From NCBI GenBank assembly GCA_049647585.1, contig JBARXY010000001.1, positions 124,001 through 188,000 of the forward strand: a stretch of DNA of 64,000 bases, given 5' to 3'. Under the pieces are notes generated by a model. The model made no database searches, had not been told where the DNA came from, and saw only the letters and a program-made list of their open reading frames with translations. The position numbers and the translations under genes were made by a program. This document shows positions 49,851 through 59,943 of the stretch, piece by piece; position 1 is the stretch's first letter; each line of letters opens with the position of its first letter. Source of the stretch: JAGQSZ01 sp049647585. GTDB taxonomy: Bacteria > Actinomycetota > Acidimicrobiia > Acidimicrobiales > Microtrichaceae.

Positions 49851-50746
49851 CATCGCTGGAAATCGACGTTTCGATTTCGGTTGTGATCATCCACTATCGC
49901 GCTCCGCTCTGGTGTTCCGAGGCAGTCAGCAGTGTCCTTGCCTCTGAGGAGATTGCGACATCGGTGATGGTGGTAGACAACAGCGGCGACCTGCCGGGCA
50001 TGCCGGACGGTGTCCGGGTGCTTCACCCCACCGAGAACGTCGGATACGCGGGCGGGGCAAACCTCGCTCTCCGCGATTGGCTCACCTCGACCCAGAGGTA
50101 CTGCTTCGTCGCAGCGCACGACCTGACGGTAGATCCCCACACGCTGGCGAGACTTGTCGCCGTTGCGGAATCGAATCCGGACTTCGGTGTAATCGCACCG
50201 TGGTTCACTCCGAGGGTCGCAAGGGTTGGTGAACTCGGCGAGGTCGATGGAATCACCGAGTTCACATGGGTGAGCGGCTCCGGCTACCTGCTACGTAGGG
50301 AACTCCTGGAACAGATCGGACTCTTCGATGAGGACTTCGGCTCCTACTGCGAGGATCGCGAGATCTGTATGAGGGCACGTATCCATGGGTGGCGGGTCGG
50401 CGCCGTTCGTGGAGCGGACGCTTCATCTCGTGGATCCGCCCACCAGGACACGGCCCAGGTGATGATGCATGGGAATCAGATACTCCTGCGCATCAAATAT
50501 CGCGCTTGGAAAGAAGCGTTCAAACTGGTTCTCTACGAGATCCGATCGATCCCTGCCGAATTCATCGCAGCACTTTCGCCGTCCAGGAGCACCCGGGATG
50601 CGCTCAGGCGGGCAAGGATCCATGCAAAGACGCTGGCTCTGGCTTCGACCAAGACTGTCCGCTGGACAATCCGCGGCGGACAACGCGGTGATCCGCTATC
50701 GACACAACGGCAGAGTTCCTCTTCACGAAGGTCAACAGAGCAATGA
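49847..50746 (+). CDS. Family 2 glycosyltransferase (rhamnosyltransferase-like)
   Basis: 299 residues. The GT-A features are SVVIIHYRAPLWC, MVVDNSGD, NVGYAGGANLAL and SGSGYLLRRELLEQIGLFDEDF with the late acidic CEDRE, typical of the WbbL/rhamnosyltransferase group. The DxD site reads AAHDL rather than the usual NPD/DDD, a mild deviation. The GTG start overlaps the sulfotransferase stop and its own end overlaps the next gene by 4 bases. Confidence 0.88.
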   Translation: MTSLEIDVSISVVIIHYRAPLWCSEAVSSVLASEEIATSVMVVDNSGDLPGMPDGVRVLHPTENVGYAGGANLALRDWLTSTQRYCFVAAHDLTVDPHTLARLVAVAESNPDFGVIAPWFTPRVARVGELGEVDGITEFTWVSGSGYLLRRELLEQIGLFDEDFGSYCEDREICMRARIHGWRVGAVRGADASSRGSAHQDTAQVMMHGNQILLRIKYRAWKEAFKLVLYEIRSIPAEFIAALSPSRSTRDALRRARIHAKTLALASTKTVRWTIRGGQRGDPLSTQRQSSSSRRSTEQ

Positions 50747-51999
50747 GTTGGCTAGCGACGAAGATACGACTCGAGTGGTTCCTGACCGATATGGCGGGCA
50801 GGGAGATCTCCAAGGACACCCCTTCGGACGCTCTCGACGCCCTGAAGGTCATCCGACGTGATCTCACGCTCCGTGCCGCAGGTGTCGGCGTCGGGCCGCC
50901 CGCGTCGAATCTGGTTCTGATCATCGATCTGACGTTTCCCGATCCGACCAAGGATTCGGGGTCTGACCGGATCATCCGCCTGGCCAAGATGGCCCACGAG
51001 TTGGGACATCCAACGGTTCTTGCGTCGATCACCCATCGGAAGTGGTGCGATATCACCTCTGCGGATCCTGATGATCTCCGGGTCGCTCCACAAGCCGACA
51101 GATGGACCGATGAGCAGTTCTGGGACTGGATCAGAAACGCATCGGTCATCTGGCTTTCCCGGCCTGACGTGGCGGGAAGGTTGCTCCCTGTTCTGGCCGA
51201 TCACGTCGAGAGTCGGCGGGTGATTTTCGACACCGTCGACCTCTATCACGTTCGCCTCAAACGCAAAGCTGCCCTGACCCGCAACCCCAGGGATCGCCGT
51301 GCTGCGCGGGCGTACAAGCGGCTGGAGAGATCGGCTGTCAAAGCAGCGGACATGACGTTGGTCGTGACGGATGTCGAACGCTCGATCGTCCAGGAGTTGG
51401 TCGGATCGTCAACGGTCCAAGTCATTCCAAACGTCCACGAATCCCGTCCGAAACCGGTCCCGCCCAGGTCCGGACGCAACGGTCTGGTCTTCTATGGGAG
51501 CTACCGCCACGCTCCGAACGTCGACGCAGTCAGACACCTGTACTCAACGATCATGCCAGCCATATGGAAGAAGCTTCCCGACATTGCGTTGACGGTGATC
51601 GGGGACCGCCTACCTGAGGATCTGGCGTCGTCACCGGATCCGAGGATCCATGTCGTCGGCTGGGTCGAAGACTTACACCCCATAGTTGATTCGTCTGTGG
51701 CCCTGATTGCCCCATTGCGTTTCGGTGCTGGCCTCAAAGGCAAGATCGGCTTTGCCATGGCCAATGGCCTGCCGGTGATCACAACCTCGGTCGGCGTCGA
51801 GGGGATGGAGGCCATCGACGGGACCACCTGCCTGATCGGGTCCGACGACGAAGACTTGGTCCGCAAGTGTGTCGACCTCTTGGGCGACGACGATCTCTGG
51901 TCGACTCTTTCCAGGGCCGGAATTACGTCCGTCGAATCGACACTGTCCGCCAGCGCCGTTCGTCCTCTACTCGGGGTCGCGCTCGACGGACCCGGGTGA
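50743..51999 (+). CDS. Family 4-like (GT-B) glycosyltransferase
   Basis: 418 residues. The C-terminal donor domain shows FYGSYRHAPNVDAVRHL, VIGDRLPEDL, VVGWVEDLHPIVDSS and APLRFGAGLKGKIGFAMANG, the pattern of the Glyco_trans_1_4 subgroup. The N-terminal half is more divergent (VLIIDLTFPDPTKDSGSDRI). It is the last gene of the coupled unit beginning with the sulfotransferase and ends tail-to-tail with the next GT-A gene. Confidence 0.88.
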   Translation: MSWLATKIRLEWFLTDMAGREISKDTPSDALDALKVIRRDLTLRAAGVGVGPPASNLVLIIDLTFPDPTKDSGSDRIIRLAKMAHELGHPTVLASITHRKWCDITSADPDDLRVAPQADRWTDEQFWDWIRNASVIWLSRPDVAGRLLPVLADHVESRRVIFDTVDLYHVRLKRKAALTRNPRDRRAARAYKRLERSAVKAADMTLVVTDVERSIVQELVGSSTVQVIPNVHESRPKPVPPRSGRNGLVFYGSYRHAPNVDAVRHLYSTIMPAIWKKLPDIALTVIGDRLPEDLASSPDPRIHVVGWVEDLHPIVDSSVALIAPLRFGAGLKGKIGFAMANGLPVITTSVGVEGMEAIDGTTCLIGSDDEDLVRKCVDLLGDDDLWSTLSRAGITSVESTLSASAVRPLLGVALDGPG

Positions 52000-52030
52000 C
52001 TGTGACCTTTGGTGAGTTGCCTGGCTGGGA

Positions 52031-53071
52031 CTAGTTGTTCTCGCCGGTCTCGTAAAGAGCGCGGAAGGACCAGTCGTGGATCTTGCGCACCGTCCGCCGG
52101 ACGGGTGTCCGGCTCAGGAGTTTCAGGTTCAACGGCTTTCGCTCGTCGCGTGTCACCGACTCTCCTGTCAGCTCCTGGAGAGCTGCCCTCTGGTCCGGCT
52201 CGAGCCGATTTCCAACATGTCGGAACACGGGCTTCTCGACGCTTACCCGAAGGAGGCCTGTCTTTTCGGTAGCCCTGTCGTAGCTGTGTGTCTCAGCCGG
52301 ATTGAGCGCCTTGGTACCCACCTGTGACTCCATCCGGCGACGAGCCTCCTCGGTGATCAAGAAGTGGGCGTGCCCCGCACCCGATATGGCCGAGACATCA
52401 CCGCATCTGAGCCGGGTCACGTTCTCATTGCGCAAGAGTTGGAGTCGTTCCTCTACGCCCTTCTCGTCATAACCCGTGTCCGCCAGAAATTCCCGCATGT
52501 AGCCCTCGTCGAGGAACATCCCGTATTCGGAAGTCACTCCGTGGGGCAGTTCCGGCTCGCTTGCAATGTCAGGGGCTTCCTCGACAGCCCCACCCGGAAT
52601 GCCCGAGTGGACCGACGGCAGGGCCGGTGCGCCACCCACAACGCCGACGTTCGGAATCCCTCGGGCGATCTTCAACATGGGTTCAAGCCAGTTGGGTTGG
52701 AAGAACAGATCTCCGTCGGAATATACGACGTCGGGGCCTGGTGCCCCGAGAACGATCTGCGAAAGAGCCGTCAGCTTGCCGAGGTTCCGGCGATTGAGGA
52801 TCAGCTGATCGATGGTGCCGTCCTTGACCGCACCGACGAGCCAGTCGGTCAACTCCGGACCGGATCCGTTGTCAAAGACCATCAGATGGATTGGCATTGC
52901 GGCATTGGCCCGGGCACTCAGCACTGCAAGACGAACCACATCCAGTTGGTCGGCGTGGTAGCCGGCCACGTAGGGCACATGGGTCAGGAGACCGACCGAT
53001 ACGGGCGGTGGTGGCTCGACGGCCACCGGAGCCTGATCAATCTTCTTGGCGGGATTACGACCAACTCGCAT
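52031..53071 (-). CDS. GT-A-fold glycosyltransferase (family 2-like)
   Basis: 346 residues. VSVGLLTHVPYVAGYHADQL is an N-terminal strand-helix region, IHLMVFDNGSG carries the nucleotide-binding Asp, NRRNLGKLTALSQI follows, and VVYSDGDLFF is the DxD site. The C-terminal 120 residues are basic and of unknown role. A GGAG lies four bases before ATG 53071. The downstream-facing neighbour converges on it; the upstream gene on the same strand is the membrane protein at 53150. Confidence 0.82.
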   Translation of the reverse strand: MRVGRNPAKKIDQAPVAVEPPPPVSVGLLTHVPYVAGYHADQLDVVRLAVLSARANAAMPIHLMVFDNGSGPELTDWLVGAVKDGTIDQLILNRRNLGKLTALSQIVLGAPGPDVVYSDGDLFFQPNWLEPMLKIARGIPNVGVVGGAPALPSVHSGIPGGAVEEAPDIASEPELPHGVTSEYGMFLDEGYMREFLADTGYDEKGVEERLQLLRNENVTRLRCGDVSAISGAGHAHFLITEEARRRMESQVGTKALNPAETHSYDRATEKTGLLRVSVEKPVFRHVGNRLEPDQRAALQELTGESVTRDERKPLNLKLLSRTPVRRTVRKIHDWSFRALYETGENN

Positions 53072-53149
53072 GAATCTCCATCTGATGCGTTAAAGAATCT
53101 CGCCGGGCCGGACCCGTGCGATCAGGGTACGGCGCTACCGCCGAAACGG

Positions 53150-54778
53150 TCACGGCTTTGTGGGCGCAAAGGCGAGCGCCAAGCCATCTTCCGCCACCGT
53201 GAACCTCCAGTCGGCCATGCAGCCCTGTTGTGCGACCGCTGCGACGCGGACCGGAAGGATTGCCCAGCCAAAATCAGATTCGGCGATCTGCTTGCAGAAA
53301 TCTCGGGGACGTCCAAAGGCGGAATCGACCAACTTGTTGTTGCGACGCCAGTCCAAGACCTCATCAGAACCTATGGGCGAATTTTCTTTATCACCGGAGA
53401 CGGCCACCAACGCCGCCAGTCGCAGGTCCGAGAGGGCGGACGGAATCAACCCGACGGCCGCTGGACGGTCCTCGGCCAATGCGCTCAGCAGCTTCGGATA
53501 CTTCACTCCGAAGCTCTCGGAATCTGCTACCGCCCATGACTTGGCTCCCAATAGGACGGACAAGACGATGGCCACTGCCGCGGCCCCGTAGAGGCCTACC
53601 CGCGCTGCTGGAGAGGAATCCAGCTCGGATGGGAGCAGATGGGCGAGGCGCCCGACCAGGTAGCTCAACGCCAGCGGAACCAGAACTGCGAATGAATACC
53701 AGGGCGCCAAAAGCGAGAGCATCGGGACTCCTGCCAGCCATGTGACCAGCGTCAGTACACCTCCAATCGCTCCACCACATAGGAAGAACCGTCCTACCCG
53801 ACGTTCGGGTTCGGCTTCGGCATACAGGGCCAGGAGCCCGGCCCCAACCACACTGCCGAGAGCGAGTGCTGCAACCACCAACAACGCAAATGGCGGAACC
53901 AACCCGTGCTTGGGAGCAAGAATTTCTGCGGCATCACCACTCATGCCGAAGAACGCTGACATTGCGTTCCGGTTGAGCGCGGCAGCCGCTCCGCCGAGGA
54001 CGATTCCCACGATCACGATCCTGGCTACTGAACGTACGCACGCCGCTCGCTCCTTGGATCGACCCCAGATCTCGGCGGACACGAGTGACAGAACCAGCAC
54101 TATCGAGCCTGCTGCGAAACTCGGACCGAGGACGACAGCGAGCAGAATCATCGCGACGCCGAGGGGAAGCGCCCCGTCGCGCAACTTGCGCTGCCTTCGA
54201 ACAGCGATCGCCGACCCGAGAACTGCCAGGGCCACGCCTGTCTGTGGCACAAGATAGGACCTGAGCCCCAGCGGCGACGTGAACCCGTCGAATCCACTCC
54301 AGACGTTCTCCAGCAAGCCCTGGGCTGAGGGACCGGCGAGCAGGCCCATGACCGCCGTCCAGAGAAGGAGGCGCACACGGTTCCGACCCACGTGTCGGCC
54401 GTTGATCGACCAGAGTGCACCGAAGAAAACTGCGCCGGCAAGGATCCAGAGCGTCCCAAGAACAAGACCGGTGTCAGCCACATTCAGCAGGGGACGGACG
54501 ATCGCCGAGAACACAGGAGCGGGGTCCACCGATCTGACCAGCCTGTCAGTCGTGATCGGCCCGCCATCCAGCCGAGCCATGACATGGACCAGATAACGGT
54601 TCTGAGCTCCGGTAAAGGGCGGTCGAAGTGTCGATGCAACGACGAGGGCTATCAACCCTGCAGCGACGCCCAACAAGCTCCAGTCCCTGGAGGTGCGTTC
54701 CGCTTTGACTTCAGTCGCCCTCCGGCGAACAACCCTTGCCGCGGACGCTATGTCGAGGTCAGTAAGTTCCTCAGACAC
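53150..54778 (-). CDS. Polytopic membrane protein of unknown function
   Basis: 542 residues from GTG 54778 (one base after the ABC transporter stop); a longer frame from ATG 54832 overlaps that gene. There are about 11-12 hydrophobic segments from residue 35 to about 430, then a soluble tail of about 110 residues. An early outer loop reads FTGAQNRYLVHVMARLDGG, and no catalytic motif is obvious. By size and neighbourhood it may be another GT-C-type transferase or a polymerase (Wzy-like), but I cannot assign it. It is probably co-transcribed with the ABC flippase. Confidence 0.65.
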   Translation of the reverse strand: MSEELTDLDIASAARVVRRRATEVKAERTSRDWSLLGVAAGLIALVVASTLRPPFTGAQNRYLVHVMARLDGGPITTDRLVRSVDPAPVFSAIVRPLLNVADTGLVLGTLWILAGAVFFGALWSINGRHVGRNRVRLLLWTAVMGLLAGPSAQGLLENVWSGFDGFTSPLGLRSYLVPQTGVALAVLGSAIAVRRQRKLRDGALPLGVAMILLAVVLGPSFAAGSIVLVLSLVSAEIWGRSKERAACVRSVARIVIVGIVLGGAAAALNRNAMSAFFGMSGDAAEILAPKHGLVPPFALLVVAALALGSVVGAGLLALYAEAEPERRVGRFFLCGGAIGGVLTLVTWLAGVPMLSLLAPWYSFAVLVPLALSYLVGRLAHLLPSELDSSPAARVGLYGAAAVAIVLSVLLGAKSWAVADSESFGVKYPKLLSALAEDRPAAVGLIPSALSDLRLAALVAVSGDKENSPIGSDEVLDWRRNNKLVDSAFGRPRDFCKQIAESDFGWAILPVRVAAVAQQGCMADWRFTVAEDGLALAFAPTKP

Positions 54779-54779
54779 T

Positions 54780-56606
54780 TCAAGATCTGATCTTCGACAA
54801 TTCGATCGCGTGACGATAAAAGGCATTGTCACGCTCGAGTTCTTCCCTGTACCCGAACGCCTGAAGATGTCCCTCCTGCATGACCATGATGCGGTCGCAG
54901 GTATTCAGAGTCGTGAGTCTGTGGGCTATCGCAAACAAAGTGACTGATCCCTGCAGCTTGGTGAGAGTCTCATGGACAAGGGCCTCGGAACGCATGTCGA
55001 GCGCACTCGTCGGCTCATCAAGGACAAGTATGGACGGGTCACTTACCAACGCCCTGGCTATGGCAACCCGCTGGCGCTGGCCTCCCGAAAGGGCACCACC
55101 GTGACTACCGAGTTCGGTGTCATAGCCCTGGGCCATCGCCATGATTTCATCATGTACATGAGCTCGTTTGGCAGCCATCTCTATTGCCGAATCGGTGACT
55201 TCAGGGCGGAAGAAGCGAATGTTCTCTCGGACGGTGCCGCTCAGGACCCGGCAGTCCTGGGGCACGAACGCAATGCGCTTGAACCAGGAATCGTCGTCAA
55301 TTTCACCGGCGCCGATGCCGCCCACCAGGTATCGCCCCACGTCCGGGTAGCGAAGTCTCAACAGGATTTGGATCAGTGTCGACTTGCCGCTGCCCGACGG
55401 GCCGATGATTCCGACGGCCTCGCCGCTTGCCACAGAGAAACTCACATCGGACAGCGCCGGTACTCCGGGGATATAGGAGTAGGTGACGTTCTCGAACACG
55501 AGGGAGTCGGCCTGCTGGAGCTTTCGGTCTCCGGATGGCGGCGTTGACTCGCGGAATCTGGAGCGTTCCGTCTCGAGGCGGTGGGCGTAGGGCACCGACT
55601 CGGACAGTGAGTGGTAGGCGGACTGGACCCCGCCGCTCTGGGTAAGCGCACGCACCAGGATGATCACCGTTGCACCGAGTGTGCCGAGAGTTCTGTCCAA
55701 GAAGGTGTGCACGGCGAACAGGCCCGCCAGGATGATGACGATCGCGGCCAGCGAATACACCGCTGCCACCATCTTGGATACGAGTCCGGCCTTATAAGTG
55801 GGCTCTACTTCGGCCTCGGTGGCGACCCGGAGGCGATCGGCCACCTCCTCGCTCACGCCGAATGCTCGGATCTCGACGCTGAAGTCGATCGCCTCGCGCG
55901 ATCGGATGCCGTACTCCAGGCCAAGGTCCAATTGCTGCTTTGCCAGTTTCTGCGCATATTTGGTCAACGGTCGCAGACCCAGGAACAACACCGAACCGGT
56001 GACAACTATCAGAGCCGCCGAGATCGGGTCGACCACGAAGGCGCCGACCACAAGTGCAACCAGCATGAACCCGGTCGAAATGGCATTCGAGAGCGTGGAT
56101 ACCGCCGACTGGGCCTTACCGACATGGCGAAGCAGAAGGTCCTGCACCATGGCCTCTTCTTCGGCTGCCTGAACGGCCCAAGAGGCGTGCACATAGTCAG
56201 CGAAAGTGCCCTCGCGGATTCGCTGGGTGAGCCGTGCCGACATCGCCGATGTCAGGTGGGCGGAAAGGAACTGGAACACGAGCCTGGCGACGGTCAGCAC
56301 TATCGAAACCAGGAACATCGTGTCGATGCTCATGTCGAAATTTCCGAACTGGCCGAGGTTGCCCAGTGCGTCGGAGACACCGCTGATCCCCAACGCCAGA
56401 TTGGCCACGACCACCAGGAGGATCGCTTCGGAGATACCAGCGAGGAAAGAGCAAACGGCTAAGGCGACGATCGAAAGGAACTCGCCGGCGAAGAACGGCT
56501 TGAGAGTGGCCCACATCTTCACATCTGTGGACTTCACCAACTTCAAACGTCCCGCGACGTCCCTCGCCGCCGGAGCGGATTCGCTCTTTGACTCAATTGT
56601 GGTCAC
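54780..56606 (-). CDS. ABC transporter, fused membrane and ATPase domains (PglK-like flippase)
   Basis: 608 residues. Six membrane helices (about 35-330) precede the nucleotide-binding domain: Walker A GPSGSGKST, Q-loop FVPQDCRVL, signature LSGGQRQRVAIARAL, Walker B ILVLDEPTSALD and H-loop AIAHR are all intact. Exporters of this layout beside glycan genes flip lipid-linked oligosaccharides (PglK/MsbA type). GTG 56606 is the start. With the O-antigen ligase-like protein it provides the export end of the pathway, replacing Wzx, which is not seen here. Confidence 0.92.
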   Translation of the reverse strand: MTTIESKSESAPAARDVAGRLKLVKSTDVKMWATLKPFFAGEFLSIVALAVCSFLAGISEAILLVVVANLALGISGVSDALGNLGQFGNFDMSIDTMFLVSIVLTVARLVFQFLSAHLTSAMSARLTQRIREGTFADYVHASWAVQAAEEEAMVQDLLLRHVGKAQSAVSTLSNAISTGFMLVALVVGAFVVDPISAALIVVTGSVLFLGLRPLTKYAQKLAKQQLDLGLEYGIRSREAIDFSVEIRAFGVSEEVADRLRVATEAEVEPTYKAGLVSKMVAAVYSLAAIVIILAGLFAVHTFLDRTLGTLGATVIILVRALTQSGGVQSAYHSLSESVPYAHRLETERSRFRESTPPSGDRKLQQADSLVFENVTYSYIPGVPALSDVSFSVASGEAVGIIGPSGSGKSTLIQILLRLRYPDVGRYLVGGIGAGEIDDDSWFKRIAFVPQDCRVLSGTVRENIRFFRPEVTDSAIEMAAKRAHVHDEIMAMAQGYDTELGSHGGALSGGQRQRVAIARALVSDPSILVLDEPTSALDMRSEALVHETLTKLQGSVTLFAIAHRLTTLNTCDRIMVMQEGHLQAFGYREELERDNAFYRHAIELSKIRS

Positions 56607-56756
56607 GGTCGTGCTCGCATATGTTCTCCGCGCCGTCCAGGCCCTCGGTAAGTACGGTCCGGCCCGAAACGGCCGCCTGAAAAGCGGGGTCGACCAATCG
56701 CACGAGTGTATCCGGGTCGTCTGCCATTCATGCTCGGGAGCGCTTCACCGGACACT

Positions 56757-58625
56757 TCAAGCCTTCCCGAGTGGTCGCAGATGGGTCTGCGCCCAGAGTT
56801 GGAGTGCCAACAGGTTCCAGAGCCCCCGGGACAGGTCGAGACGACCGGACATGTGATCCGCATAGAACTCCTTCATGGCCACGCGGTTGAAGTACCCGTG
56901 TGGGAACGGATCTCGATCGACCAGGAGGTCGTTGACGACCGCTCCCAGGTCGTCGGACAGCCACTTGCGCATGGGAACGGTGAATCCACGTTTCGGCACC
57001 GGGATCCGATCGGCAGGTACGTGCTGTGACAAAGCATTTCTGAGCACCAGCTTGCCCGCCTCGGAGTTCAGACACGCGCTGGGATCTACACGGAATGCCA
57101 AGTCGACAAGGTCCAGGTCCAACAGCGGAACGCGAACCTCGAGTGAATGGAACATTGCCGCACGGTCCACCTTCTGCAGGACCATGGGTAGATGGCAGCG
57201 GAGTTCGTTCATGCGCATCCACTGCATGAGTCCATCGTCGTCAATGTCGCCGTCCAGGCTGAACAGATCGAAGTCCTCTGGCAATGGAGCAAGATCGGGG
57301 ACGATTCGGGAGAAGTCGCGTTCCCTAAGGCCCGAATGTGCATCCAGGTACCAGTCGCCGATCGAGTCGAACATGATTCCGCGTGCCGGTCGACGAGCCG
57401 CCGACAAGGGTTTGGAAGCGCCGTATGCGGCGACCCTGGCCGGCCTCGGAAGTGAGAACCATCGGCGGGCTTCACGGACCTTTGCGAAGCGGGGGTATCC
57501 CCAGAACAGTTCATCCCCGCCGTCACCCGACTGAACCGTCTTGACGTGTTCTGCCGCGAACTCCGATACAAGCAGGGTCGGAAAAGAGGAGAAGTCGCCG
57601 AAGGGCTCGGTGTTGGCGGACGCCACGTCGTCGAGCATCTCCAGAGCGCCTGCACCGGTGATCGTCCGGACGTGATGATCGAGCCCCAGAACGTCGGCAT
57701 ACTCGCCGGCCGGAGCTGTCTCGTCGCTGGCGGGATCGTCGGTCCCAATCGTGAACGCGGGAACCCGGGTTTCACTACTCGTCTGCATCGCTGCGGCGAC
57801 CAACGGCGAGTCCACTCCGCCTGAGATGAAACACCCCATCTGAACGTCGCTGACGGTCTGGCGTGCGACTGCCGAATCGACCGCACTGGCAACAGCTTCA
57901 TCGGCTTCCCGATCGAAAAGCCTCTCCCCACGAGGAACCGGGGTCGGAGCAGTCCGGAACCTTTCAACCCGAGGGGTCGAGCCGGGCTCCACGATCATCA
58001 GGTGACCTGCTTCGACCTGACCCGTTGAGCGAATGAGTCCTCTGTCGAGAGGTAGGTAGCCGAGACGCAGGTAGATATGTAGCGCAACGGGGTCGATATC
58101 TTCACGCTGACACCTTCGGTGTCGAACCACCTGGTCGTACTGTGACCCGAAGACGAAGGCATGCGGTGATGACCACCAGTGGAGCGGCTTGATGCCCATA
58201 GGATCCCGCGCCAGAACCAGGCGCCGCGACGCCGTGTTGTACCAGCCGATGGCGAACATGCCATTGAACTTCGAGAACGCCGACCTTCCCCACTCGGCCA
58301 GCGATTGAAGAACCACCTCGGTGTCGGAGCGTGACCTGAATGTTCGGCCCATCGATTGCAGCTGCTGACGTAGTTCCGCGAAGTTGTAGATCTCGCCGTT
58401 GAACACGACGACGTCGCGGCCGTCATCCGAGACCATCGGCTGGTGTCCACCCTCGGTCAGGTCAATGATCGACAAGCGCCGAAAGGTGAGACCACACACC
58501 TCGTCGTTCCATGCGCCGGAGTCGTCCGGACCCCTCCGCGCCATGAGTTCGCCGAGTTGGTCCAACTCGACAAGATCATCCGCGCCGAGTCCGTCGGAGA
58601 TCAACATCCCCGCTATCCCGCACAT
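56757..58625 (-). CDS. asnB: Asparagine synthase-type amidotransferase (glutamine-hydrolysing)
   Basis: 622 residues. MCGIAGML puts the catalytic Cys at position 2, RRGPDDSG and FNGEIYNF complete the class II glutaminase domain, and the synthetase domain has the pyrophosphatase loop FISGGVDSPLVAAAM and GDGGDELFWGYPRF. In glycan loci such enzymes (WbpS-like) amidate uronic acids to uronamides rather than make asparagine. That fits the uronate-pathway genes directly upstream on the same strand. ATG 58625 is one base after the stop of the GT4 gene; the longer frame to 58763 is rejected because Cys must follow the start. Confidence 0.93.
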   Translation of the reverse strand: MCGIAGMLISDGLGADDLVELDQLGELMARRGPDDSGAWNDEVCGLTFRRLSIIDLTEGGHQPMVSDDGRDVVVFNGEIYNFAELRQQLQSMGRTFRSRSDTEVVLQSLAEWGRSAFSKFNGMFAIGWYNTASRRLVLARDPMGIKPLHWWSSPHAFVFGSQYDQVVRHRRCQREDIDPVALHIYLRLGYLPLDRGLIRSTGQVEAGHLMIVEPGSTPRVERFRTAPTPVPRGERLFDREADEAVASAVDSAVARQTVSDVQMGCFISGGVDSPLVAAAMQTSSETRVPAFTIGTDDPASDETAPAGEYADVLGLDHHVRTITGAGALEMLDDVASANTEPFGDFSSFPTLLVSEFAAEHVKTVQSGDGGDELFWGYPRFAKVREARRWFSLPRPARVAAYGASKPLSAARRPARGIMFDSIGDWYLDAHSGLRERDFSRIVPDLAPLPEDFDLFSLDGDIDDDGLMQWMRMNELRCHLPMVLQKVDRAAMFHSLEVRVPLLDLDLVDLAFRVDPSACLNSEAGKLVLRNALSQHVPADRIPVPKRGFTVPMRKWLSDDLGAVVNDLLVDRDPFPHGYFNRVAMKEFYADHMSGRLDLSRGLWNLLALQLWAQTHLRPLGKA

Positions 58626-58626
58626 G

Positions 58627-59943
58627 TCAGCTGTCTTTCCCGAGGTTGTCTGCGGCGAGGCCGGAGTGACTTGGAGAGGTTGTTGTCCTCGGAGATCGCG
58701 AATCACCCGAGGCTGTTCCGCGGCGCCTCTCCACCGAGTCGTGAAGAAAGCTCTCCCACCCATCGATCACCTTGTCCCAGGAGAACTCGGTCTCGGCCCG
58801 GGCCCTTCCTTCGCGTCCATAACGCTTGCGACGAGAAGGATCATCCAGAAGTCTTCCGACCTTGGTGGCCAACGCCGCGTCATCATCGACACCTACGAGG
58901 TCGCCATCGATTCCGTCCTTGATGATGCAGCGGACCGCGCCGATGTCACCGGCGACGACCGGGCGTCGGGCACACCAGGCCTCGATCGTGATCATCCCGA
59001 ACGACTCCTGCTTGGAGGGAAAGGCAACCACATCGCAGGCCGAAAAGACGTCGGATCTTTCGGACTCGTCGAAGCCTTCGCGCACCACCAGCCGGTTGCC
59101 ACCGATCTGTCCTAGTCGCCTCTCGATCTGATCGAACTCGAGCCAGCCTGTGGGTCTGCCTACCAGAAGAACCGTCGTGTCGGGATGGGAGTCCCAGATT
59201 TTCTCGGCAGCGCGGGCGAAAGTGTCGACACCCTTGTTGGCCGCCAGCCTGCCGATGTAGCCCACGGTGGGTCGCTCCGGCAGACCGAGTGTCCTTCGAG
59301 CGGCAATGGCGTCAGTGTCGAAGTACCTCTCGGGGTCACAGCCAGGCGGAAGCACCGAAGTCGGCTTCATATCCACGCCGTTTTCGACCAGCCAGTCACG
59401 CTCGAAGGTTGTCATGCAGCAGACGCCGTCAGCTCGGGTGATCGAACGTCGCACCCACTCCGGGGGAGGTGCGACCGCCAGATGCAATAGTGGCATCGCG
59501 ACGTAAGCTGCGGGCGTACCACGAGTGCCCAGGTCCGCCTCGAGCAACGTCAGAAAGGGCGAGGCGACACCGACAACTGCATCGCAATTTCGCGCGGCGG
59601 CACGTGTCGCGGCAGCTAGTCGAACTCCGAGCGGGCCCGTCGCAAGTCTCGAAGGCGTTGCCAGAGACGCCGACCCAAGTCGTCTGCCGACCCTACGAGC
59701 ACCTCTCACGACGGAATGTGTCCTGCGTGCGACGGGAAATCGTCGGACATGCACTCCGGCGATAATCTCATCGGCGACCTCCACCATGCCCGGGTTCCGG
59801 GCACCCGGTGAAGCCAGCGCGTTAGTGGTGAGCACTTCGACGTCGTGTCCGCGTTCGGTCAAACCCTCGGCGACGCGTCGAACAAGCAGTTGCGCTCCGC
59901 CTATCGACGGATGGTAATTCGAAGCCACGAAAGTGATCTTCAC
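58627..59943 (-). CDS. Family 4 (GT-B) glycosyltransferase
   Basis: 438 residues. SNYHPSIGGAQLLVRRVAEGL is the acceptor-side glycine loop; VGYIGRLAANKGVDTFARAA and FPSKQESFGMITIEAWCARRPVV supply the donor site with an Ex7E motif. About 40 Ser/Arg-rich residues extend the C-terminus. ATG 59943 overlaps the aminotransferase stop (ATGA). Operon position after the diacetamido-uronate genes suggests it may transfer that sugar. Confidence 0.92.
   Translation of the reverse strand: MKITFVASNYHPSIGGAQLLVRRVAEGLTERGHDVEVLTTNALASPGARNPGMVEVADEIIAGVHVRRFPVARRTHSVVRGARRVGRRLGSASLATPSRLATGPLGVRLAAATRAAARNCDAVVGVASPFLTLLEADLGTRGTPAAYVAMPLLHLAVAPPPEWVRRSITRADGVCCMTTFERDWLVENGVDMKPTSVLPPGCDPERYFDTDAIAARRTLGLPERPTVGYIGRLAANKGVDTFARAAEKIWDSHPDTTVLLVGRPTGWLEFDQIERRLGQIGGNRLVVREGFDESERSDVFSACDVVAFPSKQESFGMITIEAWCARRPVVAGDIGAVRCIIKDGIDGDLVGVDDDAALATKVGRLLDDPSRRKRYGREGRARAETEFSWDKVIDGWESFLHDSVERRRGTASGDSRSPRTTTSPSHSGLAADNLGKDS

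Noticed and set aside
56660..56675. CGGCC-loop-GGCCG hairpin between asnB and the ABC transporter gene
   Set aside because: Five-base stem with no T-run, 80 bases past the asnB stop; easily formed by chance in GC-rich DNA.
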